Shown here piece by piece: positions 9,340-22,500 of a stretch of 64,000 nt of DNA. The notes under the pieces were generated by a model. That model searched no databases. It was not told the DNA's origin and saw only the letters and a list, made by a program, of their open reading frames with translations. The stretch spans positions 1 to 64,000 of the forward strand of contig JALSKD010000088.1 in assembly GCA_026989015.1 (NCBI GenBank), read 5' to 3'. Source of the DNA: Gammaproteobacteria bacterium. Its GTDB lineage: Bacteria; Pseudomonadota; Gammaproteobacteria; GCA-001735895. Every line of letters begins with the position of its first letter. Position 1 is the first letter of the stretch. The position numbers and the translations under genes are program-made.

Positions 9340-11043
9340 TCAGGCGCGCTTTGCCGGGCGCGCGTTGTCGCCTCCGGCGGAGTCGATCATCTCCCGCGCA
9401 TGGGCGAGGCTCTGCTCGCTGATCTCGATCCCCCCCAGCATGCGTGCGATCTCTTCGACCCGGGCATGCGGCTGCAGGCGCTGCAAGCGGGTGCGGGTGC
9501 CGGCTTCGCCCTTGTCCTTGCTCACCCGGTAATGCTGGTGGGCCTGGGCAGCCACCTGGGGCAGGTGGGTGACACAGAGTACCTGGCGTTGCTCGCCCAG
9601 TTGCCGCAGCAGACGGCCGACGATCTCGGCGATGCCGCCGCCGATGCCACTGTCCACTTCGTCAAAGATCAGGGTCGGTATCGTGCTCGACCGGCTGAGG
9701 ATGACCTGTATGGCAAGGCTGATGCGTGACAGCTCCCCGCCGGAGGCGACCTTGTTCAGTGGCCGGGGCGGTTGACCCGGGTTGGCGCTGACCAGGAAAC
9801 GGATTCGGTCGCTGCCGTGGCGGCCCCAGGACGAGGGGTCCTCCAGCCTGTCGATGTCGATCTCGAAACGCCCCCCTTCCATGCCCAGGCTCTGCATCAC
9901 CTCGGTGATCTGTTGTGACAGCCGATCGGCGGTTTCACGCCGCTGTTGCGACAATGTGTCGGCGGCCTGGCGGTAAACAGTGGCGGCGGCATCGGCTGCC
10001 TGTTCCAGTGCCTCGATACCCGCTTCGTCCAGGGTCAGGCGTTCCAGTTCATCACGCAGGCGGTCGGCCAGATCGCTGAGTTCCGCTTCATCCACCCGGT
10101 GCTTGCGCGCCAGACCCTGGATCTGGCTCAGGCGCTGGTTGAGCCAGTCCAGCCGCGAGGGGTCCAGGTCGATGCCGTCCACATGAGCGCGCAGTTCGGT
10201 TGCGGCTTCCTCGACCTGGATCAGCGCGCCGGAGAGCAGTTCCTGACAGCCCTTCAATGCCGGATCCACGGTACAGAGGTCGTCCAGCGCATTGACACAC
10301 CAGGACAGGTCGGTCTGCAGGTTGCGCGGCTCCTGTTCGTAGAGCCGATCGATGAGTTCGGCGCTGGTCTGCAGGATCTGCCCGGCGTGGGACAGGCGGC
10401 GGTATTCGCTGTTCAGTTCGTCGGCCTCTCCGGGCTTCAGGTCGAGCTCGTCGAATTCGCGAACATAGAGCTTCAGCAGATCGATACGCTGCTGCTTCTC
10501 GGTGGACTGGTCGCGCGCCGCGTCGAGGCGCTGCAGGGCCTGTTTCCAGTCTTCATGGGCGCGGGCGACCCGCTCCAGCAGCGACTGATGCGCGCCGGCG
10601 CTGTCGAGCAGGGCGCGCTGTATGGCCGGTTTCTGCAGGGACTGGTGTTCGTGCTGACCGTGCAGGTCCACCAGCAGTTCGCCCAACTCGCGCAGCTGAG
10701 CAAGGGTGACCGGTGTGCCGTTGATAAAGGCCTTGCTGCGGCCGCTGGCCTGGACCACGCGCCGCAACAGGCAGTCGCCATTCTGGTCCAGCTCTTGTTC
10801 CCTCAGCCAGTCTTGCGCCGGCCGGTGGCGGGTGATGTCGAAGCTGACGCTGATGTCGGCCTTGTCGGCACCGGATTTCACGCTGTCGGCATCGGCGCGG
10901 TCGCCGAGCACCAGGCCGATGGCGTCGAGCAGTATCGACTTGCCGGCGCCGGTTTCGCCGGTGAGTGCGGTCATGCCCGGTTCGAATTCGATCTGGGCCT
11001 GTTCAATGATGGCGAAGTGGCGGATCGAGAGGGTATCCAGCAT
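9340..11043 (-). CDS. recN: DNA repair protein RecN
   Basis: ALTGETGAGKSILLDAIGLVLGDRAD Walker A; LIFDEVDSGIGGGIAEIVGRLL Walker B. Confidence 0.95.
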   Translation of the reverse strand: MLDTLSIRHFAIIEQAQIEFEPGMTALTGETGAGKSILLDAIGLVLGDRADADSVKSGADKADISVSFDITRHRPAQDWLREQELDQNGDCLLRRVVQASGRSKAFINGTPVTLAQLRELGELLVDLHGQHEHQSLQKPAIQRALLDSAGAHQSLLERVARAHEDWKQALQRLDAARDQSTEKQQRIDLLKLYVREFDELDLKPGEADELNSEYRRLSHAGQILQTSAELIDRLYEQEPRNLQTDLSWCVNALDDLCTVDPALKGCQELLSGALIQVEEAATELRAHVDGIDLDPSRLDWLNQRLSQIQGLARKHRVDEAELSDLADRLRDELERLTLDEAGIEALEQAADAAATVYRQAADTLSQQRRETADRLSQQITEVMQSLGMEGGRFEIDIDRLEDPSSWGRHGSDRIRFLVSANPGQPPRPLNKVASGGELSRISLAIQVILSRSSTIPTLIFDEVDSGIGGGIAEIVGRLLRQLGEQRQVLCVTHLPQVAAQAHQHYRVSKDKGEAGTRTRLQRLQPHARVEEIARMLGGIEISEQSLAHAREMIDSAGGDNARPAKRA

Positions 11044-11927
11044 CAGGGTTGGTTGCTCCAGTTCAGTTTGGCGCGAAGGATATGGTAGTAGTCGTAATCC
11101 TCCGGATGCAACAGGGTGACCGGGTGAGGATGGCGGCGAACCCGAATACGCTGTGTCTGATCGATCAGGCTGCGGTTCTGGCCGTCGAAACTGACCTGGG
11201 CGATGCTGTCTGCCTGGCTCAGCCGGATTTCGATCTGCTGGTCCGAGGGCAAGGCGATCGGGCGGTGGCTGAGCGTGTGCGGGCAGATCGGCACCAGCGC
11301 GATGGCCTCCAGCGACGGGTGCATGATAGGACCGCCTCCGGACAGGGCATAAGCGGTGGAACCGGTGGGGGTGGAAACGATCAGGCCGTCGGCACGCTGG
11401 CGGTTGATCAGGCAGCCGTTGCTGTACACCTCGAACTCGATCATGCTGATGCTTTCGTGACCGTGCAGCACGATGTCGTTGAGGGCCAGCTGGCGCACCG
11501 GTTTCTGGCCGTCCTGTTCGATGATGCCCTCGATTAGAAAACGCTGTTCCATGCTGTAGCGTCCGGCGAAGATGCCGTCCAGGTGCTGCTCCAGCCCTTC
11601 AAGGGTGACATCGGCCAGAAAGCCCAGCCGGCCGAGGTTGATGCCGACCAGGGGAATCGCCGAATCCACCAGCGCCCGGGCAGCGGCCAGCAGGGTGCCA
11701 TCGCCGCCGACCGAGACCGCCAGGTCGGCCCGGGCGGCGATCTCGTCCAGTGATGCCGGCGGGTATCCCTCGATGCAGTCGCAGCCGTCCAGCAGGTGCA
11801 CCAACAGGCGGCCATGGCGCTGCAGGGCGCCGAGTATGCGCTGTACCTGATCGGACTGCTGTTCGCTGCCCTGACGGACGATCACGCCAAGGGTTTCGAA
11901 GGCCTGGTCCAGGCGGGGTGAACTCAT
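11043..11927 (-). CDS. nadK: NAD kinase
   Basis: SVGGDGTLLAAAR, GINLGRLGFLADV, STPTGSTAYALSGGGPI motifs. Confidence 0.95.
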   Translation of the reverse strand: MSSPRLDQAFETLGVIVRQGSEQQSDQVQRILGALQRHGRLLVHLLDGCDCIEGYPPASLDEIAARADLAVSVGGDGTLLAAARALVDSAIPLVGINLGRLGFLADVTLEGLEQHLDGIFAGRYSMEQRFLIEGIIEQDGQKPVRQLALNDIVLHGHESISMIEFEVYSNGCLINRQRADGLIVSTPTGSTAYALSGGGPIMHPSLEAIALVPICPHTLSHRPIALPSDQQIEIRLSQADSIAQVSFDGQNRSLIDQTQRIRVRRHPHPVTLLHPEDYDYYHILRAKLNWSNQP

Positions 11928-11996
11928 GGGCTGGCTGTCGGTCTCGTTATGCGTTTAGAATGGGCGGATGATAGCACCGAACCCCGGAGCACTGCG

Positions 11997-13037
11997 ATGA
12001 CCGGTTCCTACAGCCTCGACGACCGCGCCCAGCTTCTGCTGCGCGAACTGGTGCAGGCCTATACCCGTGACGGGCAGCCGGTGGGCTCCAAGACCCTGCT
12101 CCGGCTGTCGCGGCTGGATGTCAGCTCGGCCACGGTGCGCAACATCATGGCCCGGCTCGAACAGATGGGGCTGGTCGCTCAGCCCCACACCTCGGCCGGC
12201 CGGGTACCGACGGTCGCCGGTTACCGCTTCTTCATCGACAGCCTGCTGGAGGTCGGCGAGCCGGATGCCGGGGCGATGAAGGCGTTGAGCGCCGAACTCA
12301 GTCCCGACAAGACGACCCAGGATCTGGTGCATACCGCCACCGGACTGCTGTCGCAGATGACGCATCTGGCCGGGGTTATCAGTGTATCCCGGCCGGCGCA
12401 GATCGAGGTCCGGCACCTCGAGTTCATGAAACTGAGCGACCGCCGCGTGCTGGTGATCCTGGTCATCAATTCGGACCAGGTCCACAACCGGGTGATCCAG
12501 GTGGAACGCGAGTACACGGAACTGGAACTCAGCGAGGCGGCGCGCCTGATCGGACAGTATCTGATCGGCAGTGATTTCAGCCAGGCGCTGGCCCGCCTGC
12601 GCGAGGAGATCCGCCAGCACCGCGACGATGTCGCGAGTATTCTCGAATCCACCCTCGAAGTGATGGGGAGCGTGTGCGGCGAAACCGGCCGCGAGGAACT
12701 GCTCACGGCCGGGGAAAGCAACCTTCTTCGGTTCTCGGAACTCCAGGATATCAACAAGTTACAGGAACTTTTTGAAGTATTTGATCAAAAGAGGGAACTG
12801 CTGCGCATCCTCGAGGGCTGCGCCAATGCCGAAGGTGTTCAGATCTTCATCGGCAGTGAATCCGGTTACGATGTGCTGGAGGATTGCAGCGTGGTCGGCG
12901 CACCTTACCGCATTGGCGACGAGGTGGTGGGCGTGCTGGGTGTCATCGGCCCCACCCGCATCGCCTACGACCGCATCATCCCCGCCGTGGACCTGACTGC
13001 AAAAATTCTCTCTTCCGCCTTGAATAGCGCCGACTGA
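11997..13037 (+). CDS. hrcA: Heat-inducible transcription repressor HrcA
   Basis: GQPVGSKTLLR, SSATVRNIMARLEQMGLVAQPHTSAGRVPT; precedes grpE-dnaK-dnaJ. Confidence 0.95.
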   Translation: MTGSYSLDDRAQLLLRELVQAYTRDGQPVGSKTLLRLSRLDVSSATVRNIMARLEQMGLVAQPHTSAGRVPTVAGYRFFIDSLLEVGEPDAGAMKALSAELSPDKTTQDLVHTATGLLSQMTHLAGVISVSRPAQIEVRHLEFMKLSDRRVLVILVINSDQVHNRVIQVEREYTELELSEAARLIGQYLIGSDFSQALARLREEIRQHRDDVASILESTLEVMGSVCGETGREELLTAGESNLLRFSELQDINKLQELFEVFDQKRELLRILEGCANAEGVQIFIGSESGYDVLEDCSVVGAPYRIGDEVVGVLGVIGPTRIAYDRIIPAVDLTAKILSSALNSAD

Positions 13038-13046
13038 CCCCCACCT
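13019..13046 (+). promoter_or_regulatory. Candidate sigma-32 heat-shock promoter upstream of grpE
   Basis: CTTGAAt-N13-CCCCAccT, close to the sigma-32 consensus CTTGAAA / CCCCATnT, overlapping the end of hrcA. Confidence 0.6.
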
Positions 13047-13088
13047 TGTTCTGCAGAATTGGTCAACCCTATCTGGAGAACACCCACA

Positions 13089-13667
13089 ATGGCATCTGAA
13101 CACGATCAGAGCGAACAGCAACAGGCGGCCGCGGAAGCCGCCGAATCCGCCCCGGCCGAGGAGGGCAAGGATACCCCTCGAACTGCGGAAGAACTGACCG
13201 CCGAACTGCAGGAGGCCCAGCAGAAGGTACAGGAATACTGGGAGCAGATACTGCGACTCAAGGCTGAGATCGAGAACAACCGCAAGCGCTGCGAGCGCGA
13301 AGTGGAGCAGGCGCACAAGTATGCGGTAAAGAACTTCGTCGAGGCGCTGCTGCCGGTCACCGACTCCCTGGAACTGGGCATCCAAGCCTCGGAACAGGAG
13401 AATGCCACGCTGGAGACCATCCGCGAAGGCATGCAGATGACGATGGATCTGTTCAAGAAGATCCTCAAGCAGCACGGCATCGAGGAGATCCACCCGATCG
13501 GCGAGAAGTTCAATCCCGAGCATCACCAGGCGATGAGCCAGCAGGAAAGCAGCGAGCACGAGCCCAATACCGTGCTTTCGGTGATGCAGAAAGGCTATCT
13601 GCTCAACGACAGGCTGGTCCGACCCGCCATGGTCGTGGTCTCGAAGGCCAAATCGTCATCCGAGTGA
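13089..13667 (+). CDS. grpE: Nucleotide exchange factor GrpE
   Basis: RLKAEIENNRKRCERE and HPIGEKFNPEHHQAM...VLSVMQKGYLLNDRLVRPAMVVVSK. Confidence 0.95.
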   Translation: MASEHDQSEQQQAAAEAAESAPAEEGKDTPRTAEELTAELQEAQQKVQEYWEQILRLKAEIENNRKRCEREVEQAHKYAVKNFVEALLPVTDSLELGIQASEQENATLETIREGMQMTMDLFKKILKQHGIEEIHPIGEKFNPEHHQAMSQQESSEHEPNTVLSVMQKGYLLNDRLVRPAMVVVSKAKSSSE

Positions 13668-13677
13668 CAGATTTCAC

Positions 13678-13720
13678 GCCCCGGACGCTTGAATCGCTCC
13701 GGGGCGGCCTTATCTAGGCC
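13678..13720 (+). promoter_or_regulatory. Double hairpin in the grpE-dnaK intercistronic region
   Basis: GCCCCGGA...TCCGGGGC immediately followed by GGCCTtatctAGGCC. Confidence 0.6.
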
Positions 13721-13767
13721 ACAGGTTAATTCAACACAACACACATCAGGAATTGGAGAAAGACATT

Positions 13768-15702
13768 ATGGGCAAGATTATCGGTATCGACCTGGGCACC
13801 ACCAACTCATGCGTGGCGATCATGGAGGGCGATGCGCCCAAAATCATCGAAAATGCCGAAGGCGATCGTACCACGCCTTCCGTCGTCGCCTTTACCGACG
13901 ACGGTGAAGTACTGGTCGGCCAGCCGGCGAAGCGCCAGGCGGTCACCAACCCGGAGAACACCCTGTATGCTGTCAAGCGGCTGATCGGACGCCGTTTCGA
14001 CGAGCCGGAAGTTCAGAAGGACATCGAACTCGTACCCTACAAGATCATCAAGGCCGACAATGGCGATGCATGGGTCGAGGTGCGTGGCAAGAAAATGGCG
14101 CCGCCGGAAGTGTCCGCGCGCGTGCTGATGAAACTGAAGAAGGATGCCGAGGCCTATCTGGGCGAGGAAGTCACCGAAGCGGTCATCACCGTGCCGGCCT
14201 ACTTCAATGATTCCCAGCGTCAGGCCACCAAGGACGCGGGCAAGATCGCCGGGCTCGAGGTCAAGCGCATCATCAACGAACCGACCGCGGCCTCCCTGGC
14301 CTACGGCATGGACAAGGTCAAGGGCGACAAGAAGCTGGCGGTCTACGATCTCGGCGGCGGTACCTTCGATATCTCCATCATCGAGGTGGCCGAAGTGGAC
14401 GGCGAGCACCAGTTCGAAGTGCTCTCTACCAACGGCGACACCTTCCTCGGTGGTGAAGATTTCGACATGCGTCTCATCGACTACCTGGCCGACGAATTCA
14501 AGAAGGATCAGGGCGTGGATCTGCGCGGTGACCCGCTGGCCATGCAGCGCCTCAAGGAGGCTGCTGAAAAGGCCAAGATCGAGCTGTCGTCCAGCACTCA
14601 GACCGATGTCAACCTGCCGTACATCACGGCCGACGCATCCGGTCCCAAGCACATGAACATCAAGGTCACCCGCGCCAAACTGGAGTCGCTGGTGGAAGAC
14701 CTGATCGACCGCACCATCGACCCGGTCAAGACCGCGCTGGAAGATGCCGGCGTCTCGGTTTCCGAGATCGACGATGTCATCCTGGTAGGCGGCCAGACCC
14801 GCATGCCGAAGGTGCAGGAAGTGGTCAAGGACTTCTTCGGCAAGGATCCGCGCAAGGACGTCAACCCCGACGAGGCCGTGGCCGCCGGTGCCGCCATCCA
14901 GGCCGGTGTGCTCAGCGGTGATGTCAAGGACGTGCTGCTGCTGGATGTCACCCCGCTGTCGCTGGGTATCGAAACCCTGGGCGGCGTGATGACCAAGCTG
15001 ATCGAGAAGAACACCACGATTCCGACCAAGGCATCGCAGATCTTCTCGACGGCAGAGGACAATCAGACCGCGGTGACCGTGCATGTGCTGCAGGGCGAGC
15101 GTGAAGTCGCCTCCGCCAACAAGTCGCTGGGACGCTTCGATCTGACCGACATCCCGCCGGCGCCCCGTGGCGTACCGCAGATCGAGGTCAGCTTCGATAT
15201 CGACGCCAACGGCATCCTGCATGTGTCCGCCAAGGACAAGGCCACCGGCAAGGAGCAGAAGATCGTCATCAAAGCCAACAGCGGCCTGTCCGACGAGGAA
15301 GTCGAAAAGATGGTGCGCGACGCCGAGGCCCATGCCGACGAGGACCGCAAGGTGCGTGAACTGGTCGAGGCCCGCAACCAGGCCGATGCCATGATCCACG
15401 CGGCCGAGAAGTCGCTCAAGGATCTGGGCGACCAGGTCGAGGCATCCGACAAGGAGGCCATCGAAAGCGCCATCGCCGACCTCAAGAAGGCGGTCGAGGG
15501 CTCCGACAAGGACGAAATTGAAGCCAAGACCAAGACACTGGCCGAAGCCTCCGGCAAGCTGGCCGAGAAGGCCTACTCCGCCGGTTCCGCCGAAGCCGGT
15601 GCCGCTGGCGCGGCGGGTGCAGGTGCCGCTGCCGGTGAGGCCGGATCGGCTGACGACGATGTGGTCGACGCCGAGTTCGAAGAGGTCAAGGACGACAAGT
15701 AA
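13768..15702 (+). CDS. dnaK: Molecular chaperone DnaK (Hsp70)
   Basis: [21 protein letters not shown] ... [15 protein letters not shown] ... [14 protein letters not shown]. Confidence 0.98.
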   Translation: MGKIIGIDLGTTNSCVAIMEGDAPKIIENAEGDRTTPSVVAFTDDGEVLVGQPAKRQAVTNPENTLYAVKRLIGRRFDEPEVQKDIELVPYKIIKADNGDAWVEVRGKKMAPPEVSARVLMKLKKDAEAYLGEEVTEAVITVPAYFNDSQRQATKDAGKIAGLEVKRIINEPTAASLAYGMDKVKGDKKLAVYDLGGGTFDISIIEVAEVDGEHQFEVLSTNGDTFLGGEDFDMRLIDYLADEFKKDQGVDLRGDPLAMQRLKEAAEKAKIELSSSTQTDVNLPYITADASGPKHMNIKVTRAKLESLVEDLIDRTIDPVKTALEDAGVSVSEIDDVILVGGQTRMPKVQEVVKDFFGKDPRKDVNPDEAVAAGAAIQAGVLSGDVKDVLLLDVTPLSLGIETLGGVMTKLIEKNTTIPTKASQIFSTAEDNQTAVTVHVLQGEREVASANKSLGRFDLTDIPPAPRGVPQIEVSFDIDANGILHVSAKDKATGKEQKIVIKANSGLSDEEVEKMVRDAEAHADEDRKVRELVEARNQADAMIHAAEKSLKDLGDQVEASDKEAIESAIADLKKAVEGSDKDEIEAKTKTLAEASGKLAEKAYSAGSAEAGAAGAAGAGAAAGEAGSADDDVVDAEFEEVKDDK

Positions 15703-15732
15703 TGTCGGGCTTCACCGCCTGATACCCTGTCC

Positions 15733-15772
15733 ATGCGGGCGGTTGCGAAAGCGACCGTCCGCATTTTCCTTT
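15733..15772 (+). terminator. Rho-independent terminator after dnaK
   Basis: ATGCGGGCGGTTGCgaaaGCGACCGTCCGCATtttccttttcc. Confidence 0.8.
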
Positions 15773-15866
15773 TCCGGCCCCGACAGCCGGAAGAGGGCAT
15801 TTCAGGGCGGTTGACACCGACCGTCCCGAAATGCCCGCGGCCCCTGTCTGCAAACTCTTGGCCGCT

Positions 15867-15875
15867 GTGTATAAT
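15867..15875 (+). promoter_or_regulatory. Extended -10 promoter upstream of dnaJ
   Basis: TGTTATAAT-type element (tgtgtataatg); -35 weak. Confidence 0.45.
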
Positions 15876-15925
15876 GCGCCGGCCCGGGTGCCGCGCGACC
15901 GGATTCCGTTATCAGCAAGTCAGCC

Positions 15926-17879
<1,954 letters not shown>

Positions 17880-17945
17880 GCGAACGCGGGAGCGCTGAGT
17901 CCGCGCTCCCGAATTGGCTTCACAATACCGTGTTAAAACAACAGC

Positions 17946-18737
17946 TTACAACTTGTTCTTCAAGTAGTAAGGCATCATCTTGTCCACCAGTTTTCGCAAC
18001 GCTTTCTCGCGGTTTTTCGGCGAGGGATGGGTGCTGAGGAATTCAGGAGGGCGGCCACCACCCAGTTTCGCCATTTTCTGCCACAGGGTGACTGCGGCGC
18101 GCGGGTCATAGCCGGCACGGGCGGCCAGTTCGATGCCGACACGGTCCGCTTCCGATTCGCTGGTGCGGCTGTTGGGCAGGGTGATCGCCACCTGCGCGGC
18201 CACGGCGGCCAGCGCGGTCTTGCCGGGTGAGGCGTTCTTGCTCTGGGCATATGCCCCCACCGCAAGCTGGGTGGCCATAGCCACCGACATTCGCTCCGCC
18301 GAGTGGTTGAGCAGCGCATGGGCGATCTCGTGACCCATGACCTGGGCGATTTCGTCGTCGGTGGCCTTGAGTTTGTCGATCAGACCGGTGTAAATGGCCA
18401 TCTTGCCACCGGCCATGCACCAGGCATTGACGGTGTCTGGGTCGTCGATGATCTTCACGCTCCAGTCCCATTTGCGGGTTTCCGGCCGCAGGATTTTGGC
18501 CTGCTCGATCAGACGGTCGGTGATGCGCTGGATGCGTGCCACCAATTTCGGGTCGTTGTTGAGTTTGCCCTTTTGCTGGAAGGGTTTCAGGGTGTTCACA
18601 TAGGCCTGTTTCGAAGCCTGTATGGCCTGGTTTTCGGATACCAGCATCAGCTGACGCCGCCCCGCCAGGTTGGTGGCGCAGGCAGTGATCAGCAGGAGCA
18701 GTGAAAGGAGAATCGAAAGGCGTTTCAGGGCGTTCAT
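17946..18737 (-). CDS. M48 family periplasmic metalloprotease, lipoprotein
   Basis: LITAC lipobox; VMGHEIAHALLNHSAE (HExxH); ESEADRVGIELAARAGYDPRAA. Confidence 0.88.
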   Translation of the reverse strand: MNALKRLSILLSLLLLITACATNLAGRRQLMLVSENQAIQASKQAYVNTLKPFQQKGKLNNDPKLVARIQRITDRLIEQAKILRPETRKWDWSVKIIDDPDTVNAWCMAGGKMAIYTGLIDKLKATDDEIAQVMGHEIAHALLNHSAERMSVAMATQLAVGAYAQSKNASPGKTALAAVAAQVAITLPNSRTSESEADRVGIELAARAGYDPRAAVTLWQKMAKLGGGRPPEFLSTHPSPKNREKALRKLVDKMMPYYLKNKL

Positions 18738-18783
18738 GGCAAGATGATGTCAGTACGGGACGAATGCCAGCTTAACAAATGCG

Positions 18784-19596
18784 TCAGCCTGCTTCATCCG
18801 ATGGCTTGTGCAGAATCAGGTGCAGGTAACGCCCGAGGCGGAGAAAGGCCGGATGGCGCGCATAGCGCTGCTCCAAGGCAATCAGTTCATCCAGTGGGCG
18901 TTCCTCGAGCCCCGGTCTGAGGTAGTCGTGCAGTACGCGGACACCGGCACGGCTCAGGCATTCGAGTCCAAGTGCGTTGCAGGCATCCTCGACTTCTTCC
19001 AGGCTTAGCGGGTGGTAGGGCGTGAGGCCCCCCGGATGCCCGCCGAGCCGGGCACGCTCCACATGGCGCCAGTTGCCCTGCACCAGATTGCGAAACACCA
19101 GCGCGTCGCGGTTGTAGAAGGCCAGTGACATCCAGCCGCCAGGGCGCAGCAGGTATGCGGCCTGACGCAGCCCCGAGAAGGGATCGGCCAGCCATTCGAT
19201 CACGGCATGGAACAGCAGCAGATCGCAGCCCTGGGGGTGGTGTTCGGCCAGCTGCTGGAAGGGGCCTGCAACCCATTCGGGCTGACGGTCCGGCATGCGC
19301 TCGTGGTGCCGGGACAGGCTGCGTTCGAGCATGCGCTCGGAGAGGTCGTTGAAGACGACGCGGTGGCCGTGCTCCGCCAGCCACAGGCCGCTCTGGCCGA
19401 GGCCACAGCCGATGTCGAACACCTCCAGCGCAGGTCCGGATTCGATGCGCGGCAGGCATGAGGTCAGGTGATCGTGGATGACGGCAAGCCGGATCTCGCC
19501 CTTGGCGCTGCCGTAGATTTTCTGCTCGAAGGCATCGACCGCGTCGTCGAAACTGCGATCCTCTTGCGGTGGATGGCTGCCCGGATCGCGGCTCAT
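18784..19596 (-). CDS. cmoM: SAM-dependent methyltransferase, CmoM/SmtA-like
   Basis: RSFDDAVDAFEQKIYGSAKGEIRLAVI...DIGCGLGQSGLWLAEHGHRVVFNDLSERML; start at MSRDPG. Confidence 0.75.
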   Translation of the reverse strand: MSRDPGSHPPQEDRSFDDAVDAFEQKIYGSAKGEIRLAVIHDHLTSCLPRIESGPALEVFDIGCGLGQSGLWLAEHGHRVVFNDLSERMLERSLSRHHERMPDRQPEWVAGPFQQLAEHHPQGCDLLLFHAVIEWLADPFSGLRQAAYLLRPGGWMSLAFYNRDALVFRNLVQGNWRHVERARLGGHPGGLTPYHPLSLEEVEDACNALGLECLSRAGVRVLHDYLRPGLEERPLDELIALEQRYARHPAFLRLGRYLHLILHKPSDEAG

Positions 19597-22500
19597 TGCT
19601 GGGCGGTGAGGGCCAGCAGGCGGCGCACTTCGAAGACGGCGACGCTGGCCATGGTGTAGTCGAGCTTGCGCAGGGCCTGCAGTTCGGCAAGCATCTGATC
19701 GTAACGGCGAACGGCGTAGTCGTAGTGTTGCAGCCACTGCTTCAGCGCCTTGGTGGTGTGGCGCTTGTTGGGCACGGCCTGAAGAATGGCCTGGGCCAGT
19801 TCGCGCTGGAAGCGGTGCAGGGTGTTGCGCATGTTGACGATGGCCAGCTGATGCCAGTGGTTGCGCACATTGGTCTCCGAGATCTGGTCACGGACCCAGT
19901 CCAGCTGCAGACGCTCCGACAGGGCGAAGAACAGGCGCGCGGTGTTTTCGATGTGCGAGCGCAGGCTGAGACGGATTTCTATGATGTCGAAGGCGGCGGC
20001 GAGGATGCTGTTTTCGGCCAGTTCTCGGGCGATGTCTTCCGGGAAGCCCTGCTTGATGAACTGCCGGCGGTTGCGGGTATAGGTTCGCCTCACCTGACCG
20101 CTGAGCGCGTGCGGGATGACCTTGCGCAGCCGTCGGCAATCGGCGTGGTAGCGTTCGATCAGGGCTTCCACATCGAGACTGGCCGGATGGTAGCGCAGCA
20201 TCCAGCTGATGGAGCGTTCGAGCAGCCCGGCGATGCCACGGTAGGCCTGGTAGCGCTGGGTCTCGTTGATCCGGCAATCCATCTGATGCAGCCGTTCCCA
20301 CAGCGGATCGATGTCGAGCACGGTCTTGCAGATCTGGTGGGCACGGGCGATGCTGACGATGTTGGCGCCGGTCTCCTCGCGCATCTTGAAGCCAAAGCCG
20401 GGGCCGATCTGGTCGATGACCTGGTTGCTCAGGCGGGTGGCGATGATCTCGCGCTTGAGCGGGTGGCTGAGAATTTCCTCGCGGAAGGCCGCGCGCATCG
20501 GTTCCGGGAAATAGTCCAGTAGAACCTGCTGGGCGAAGCCTTCCTCGGCGATCTCGGAGGCGAGCAGGGCGTTCTTGTAGAACAGCTTGCTGTAGGGCAG
20601 AAGAATGCTGATCTCGGGTGCCGTAAGCCCCTGGTTGCGGGCGATGCGTTCGGTGATCTCGTCCTCGTCGGGCAGGTATTCGAGCGCGCGCTTGAGCACC
20701 TTCTGGTTTTCCAGATGGCGGATGAAACGCCGGTGTTCGTGCATCAGCTCGGGGGACTGCATCAGCACGATGTCGATGATCTGGGTTTGCGCGTAGTTGT
20801 TGCGCAGGCAGAGTTCGGCCACCTCGTCGGTCATGTCTTCGAGCAGGCGGTTGCGTTCCTGCTGGGTCATCTCGCCGCGCAGCACCATGCGCGAGAAGGC
20901 GATCTTGATGTTGACCTCGTGGTCGGAACAGTCGACGCCGGCGGAATTGTCGATGGAATCGGTATAGATCAGCCCGCCGTTCATCGCGTACTCGATGCGT
21001 CCCAGCTGGGTGAAACCCAGATTGCCGCCTTCACCCACCACCTTGACCCTCAGCTCGCGGCCGTTCACCCGTACCGCGTCGTTGGCCTTGTCCATCACAT
21101 CGGCATGGGTTTCGCGCTCGCTCTTCACATAGGTGCCGATGCCACCGTTCCACAACAGGTCCAGCGGTGCCTTCAGCAACAGGCGAATCAGCTCGTCCGG
21201 AGTCACCGAATCACGCGTGCTGCCGGTCAGCGACTTCATCGCGTCGCTCATGACGATCTTCTTCTGGCGGCGGCTGAACACACCGCCACCCTTGCTGATG
21301 AGTTTTTTGTTGTAGTCGTTCCAGCCGGAACGGGGCAGGCGGAACAGGCGCTCGCGTTCGGCGTAGCTGGCCTCGATGTCCGGGTCCGGGTCGATGAAGA
21401 TATGCAGGTGGTTGAAGGCGGCGACGAGCCGGATCTGGCGCGACAACAGCATGCCGTTGCCGAACACATCCCCGGACATGTCGCCGATACCGAGCACGGT
21501 GAAGGGTTCGTTCTGTATGTCCCGGCCCAGCACGCGGAAATGCCGTTTCACCGACTCCCAGGCGCCGCGGGCGGTGATGCCCATCTTTTTGTGGTCGTAG
21601 CCACTGGAACCGCCGGAAGCGAAGGCATCCTGCAGCCAGTAGTCGAGTCGCATGGCAATCGCATTGGCGGTATCGGAGAAGGTCGCCGTGCCTTTGTCGG
21701 CGGCCACCACCAGGTAGGGATCGGGGTCGTCGTAGATGCGGGTGCGCACCGGGTGCACCACCTCGCCATGGACAATGTTGTCGGTCAGTTCCAGCAGCGA
21801 GTGGATGTAGAGTTCATAACAGGCCCTGACTTCGGCAAAACCCTGTTCCCGGTCCAGACCGGCCATGCGCTTGGTGACGAAGCCGCCCTTGGAGCCGGCG
21901 GGCACGATCACCGCGTTCTTGATCATCTGCGCCTTCATCAGGCCCAGCACTTCGGTGCGGTAGTCTTCCTTGCGGTCCGACCAGCGGATGCCGCCTCGGG
22001 CGACCTTGCCGCCGCGCAGGTGGATGCCTTCGAAGCGCGCGCTGTACACGAAGATCTCATACAGCGGGTGCGGTTCCGGCAGTCCGTCCACCAGGGCCGA
22101 TTCGATCTTGAAGGACAGATAGGGGAGTGGGCCGTCTTCCCGCTGGAAGAAATTGGTGCGCACGGTGGCTTCGATCAGGTTCAGCAGCTGCTTGAAGATA
22201 CGGTCCTGATCCAGCGACTCGATGGCATTGAGGTCGGCCAGGTACTCCTCGCGCAGCGGTGCGAATTCGTCGGCGCGTTGTTCGGGGTTGAAATGGAGGT
22301 GAAACAGTTGCACCAGCTTGAGTGTAATGCGCGGGTGCGCGTTCAGAGTTTCGATGATCAGCGCGCGTGAATAGGGGAACTGTATCTGATGCAGGTAGGC
22401 ACTGTAGGCGCGCAGCAGGTTGATGTCGGCTTCGGGCAGACAGGTTTGAAACAGCAGGCTGTTGAAGGCGTCGTTTTCGCTGCGGCCGAGCCATACATCC

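Noticed and set aside
13038-13088. CIRCE element (HrcA operator) upstream of grpE
   Set aside because: TTAGCACTC-N9-GAGTGCTAA was not found in the window; HrcA targets must be elsewhere or diverged.
13807-15399. 530-aa ORF antisense to dnaK
   Set aside because: Typical high-GC antisense shadow of dnaK; no domain, no independent start context.
20715-22370. 551-aa ORF antisense to the NAD-GDH
   Set aside because: Shadow ORF in a high-GC gene.
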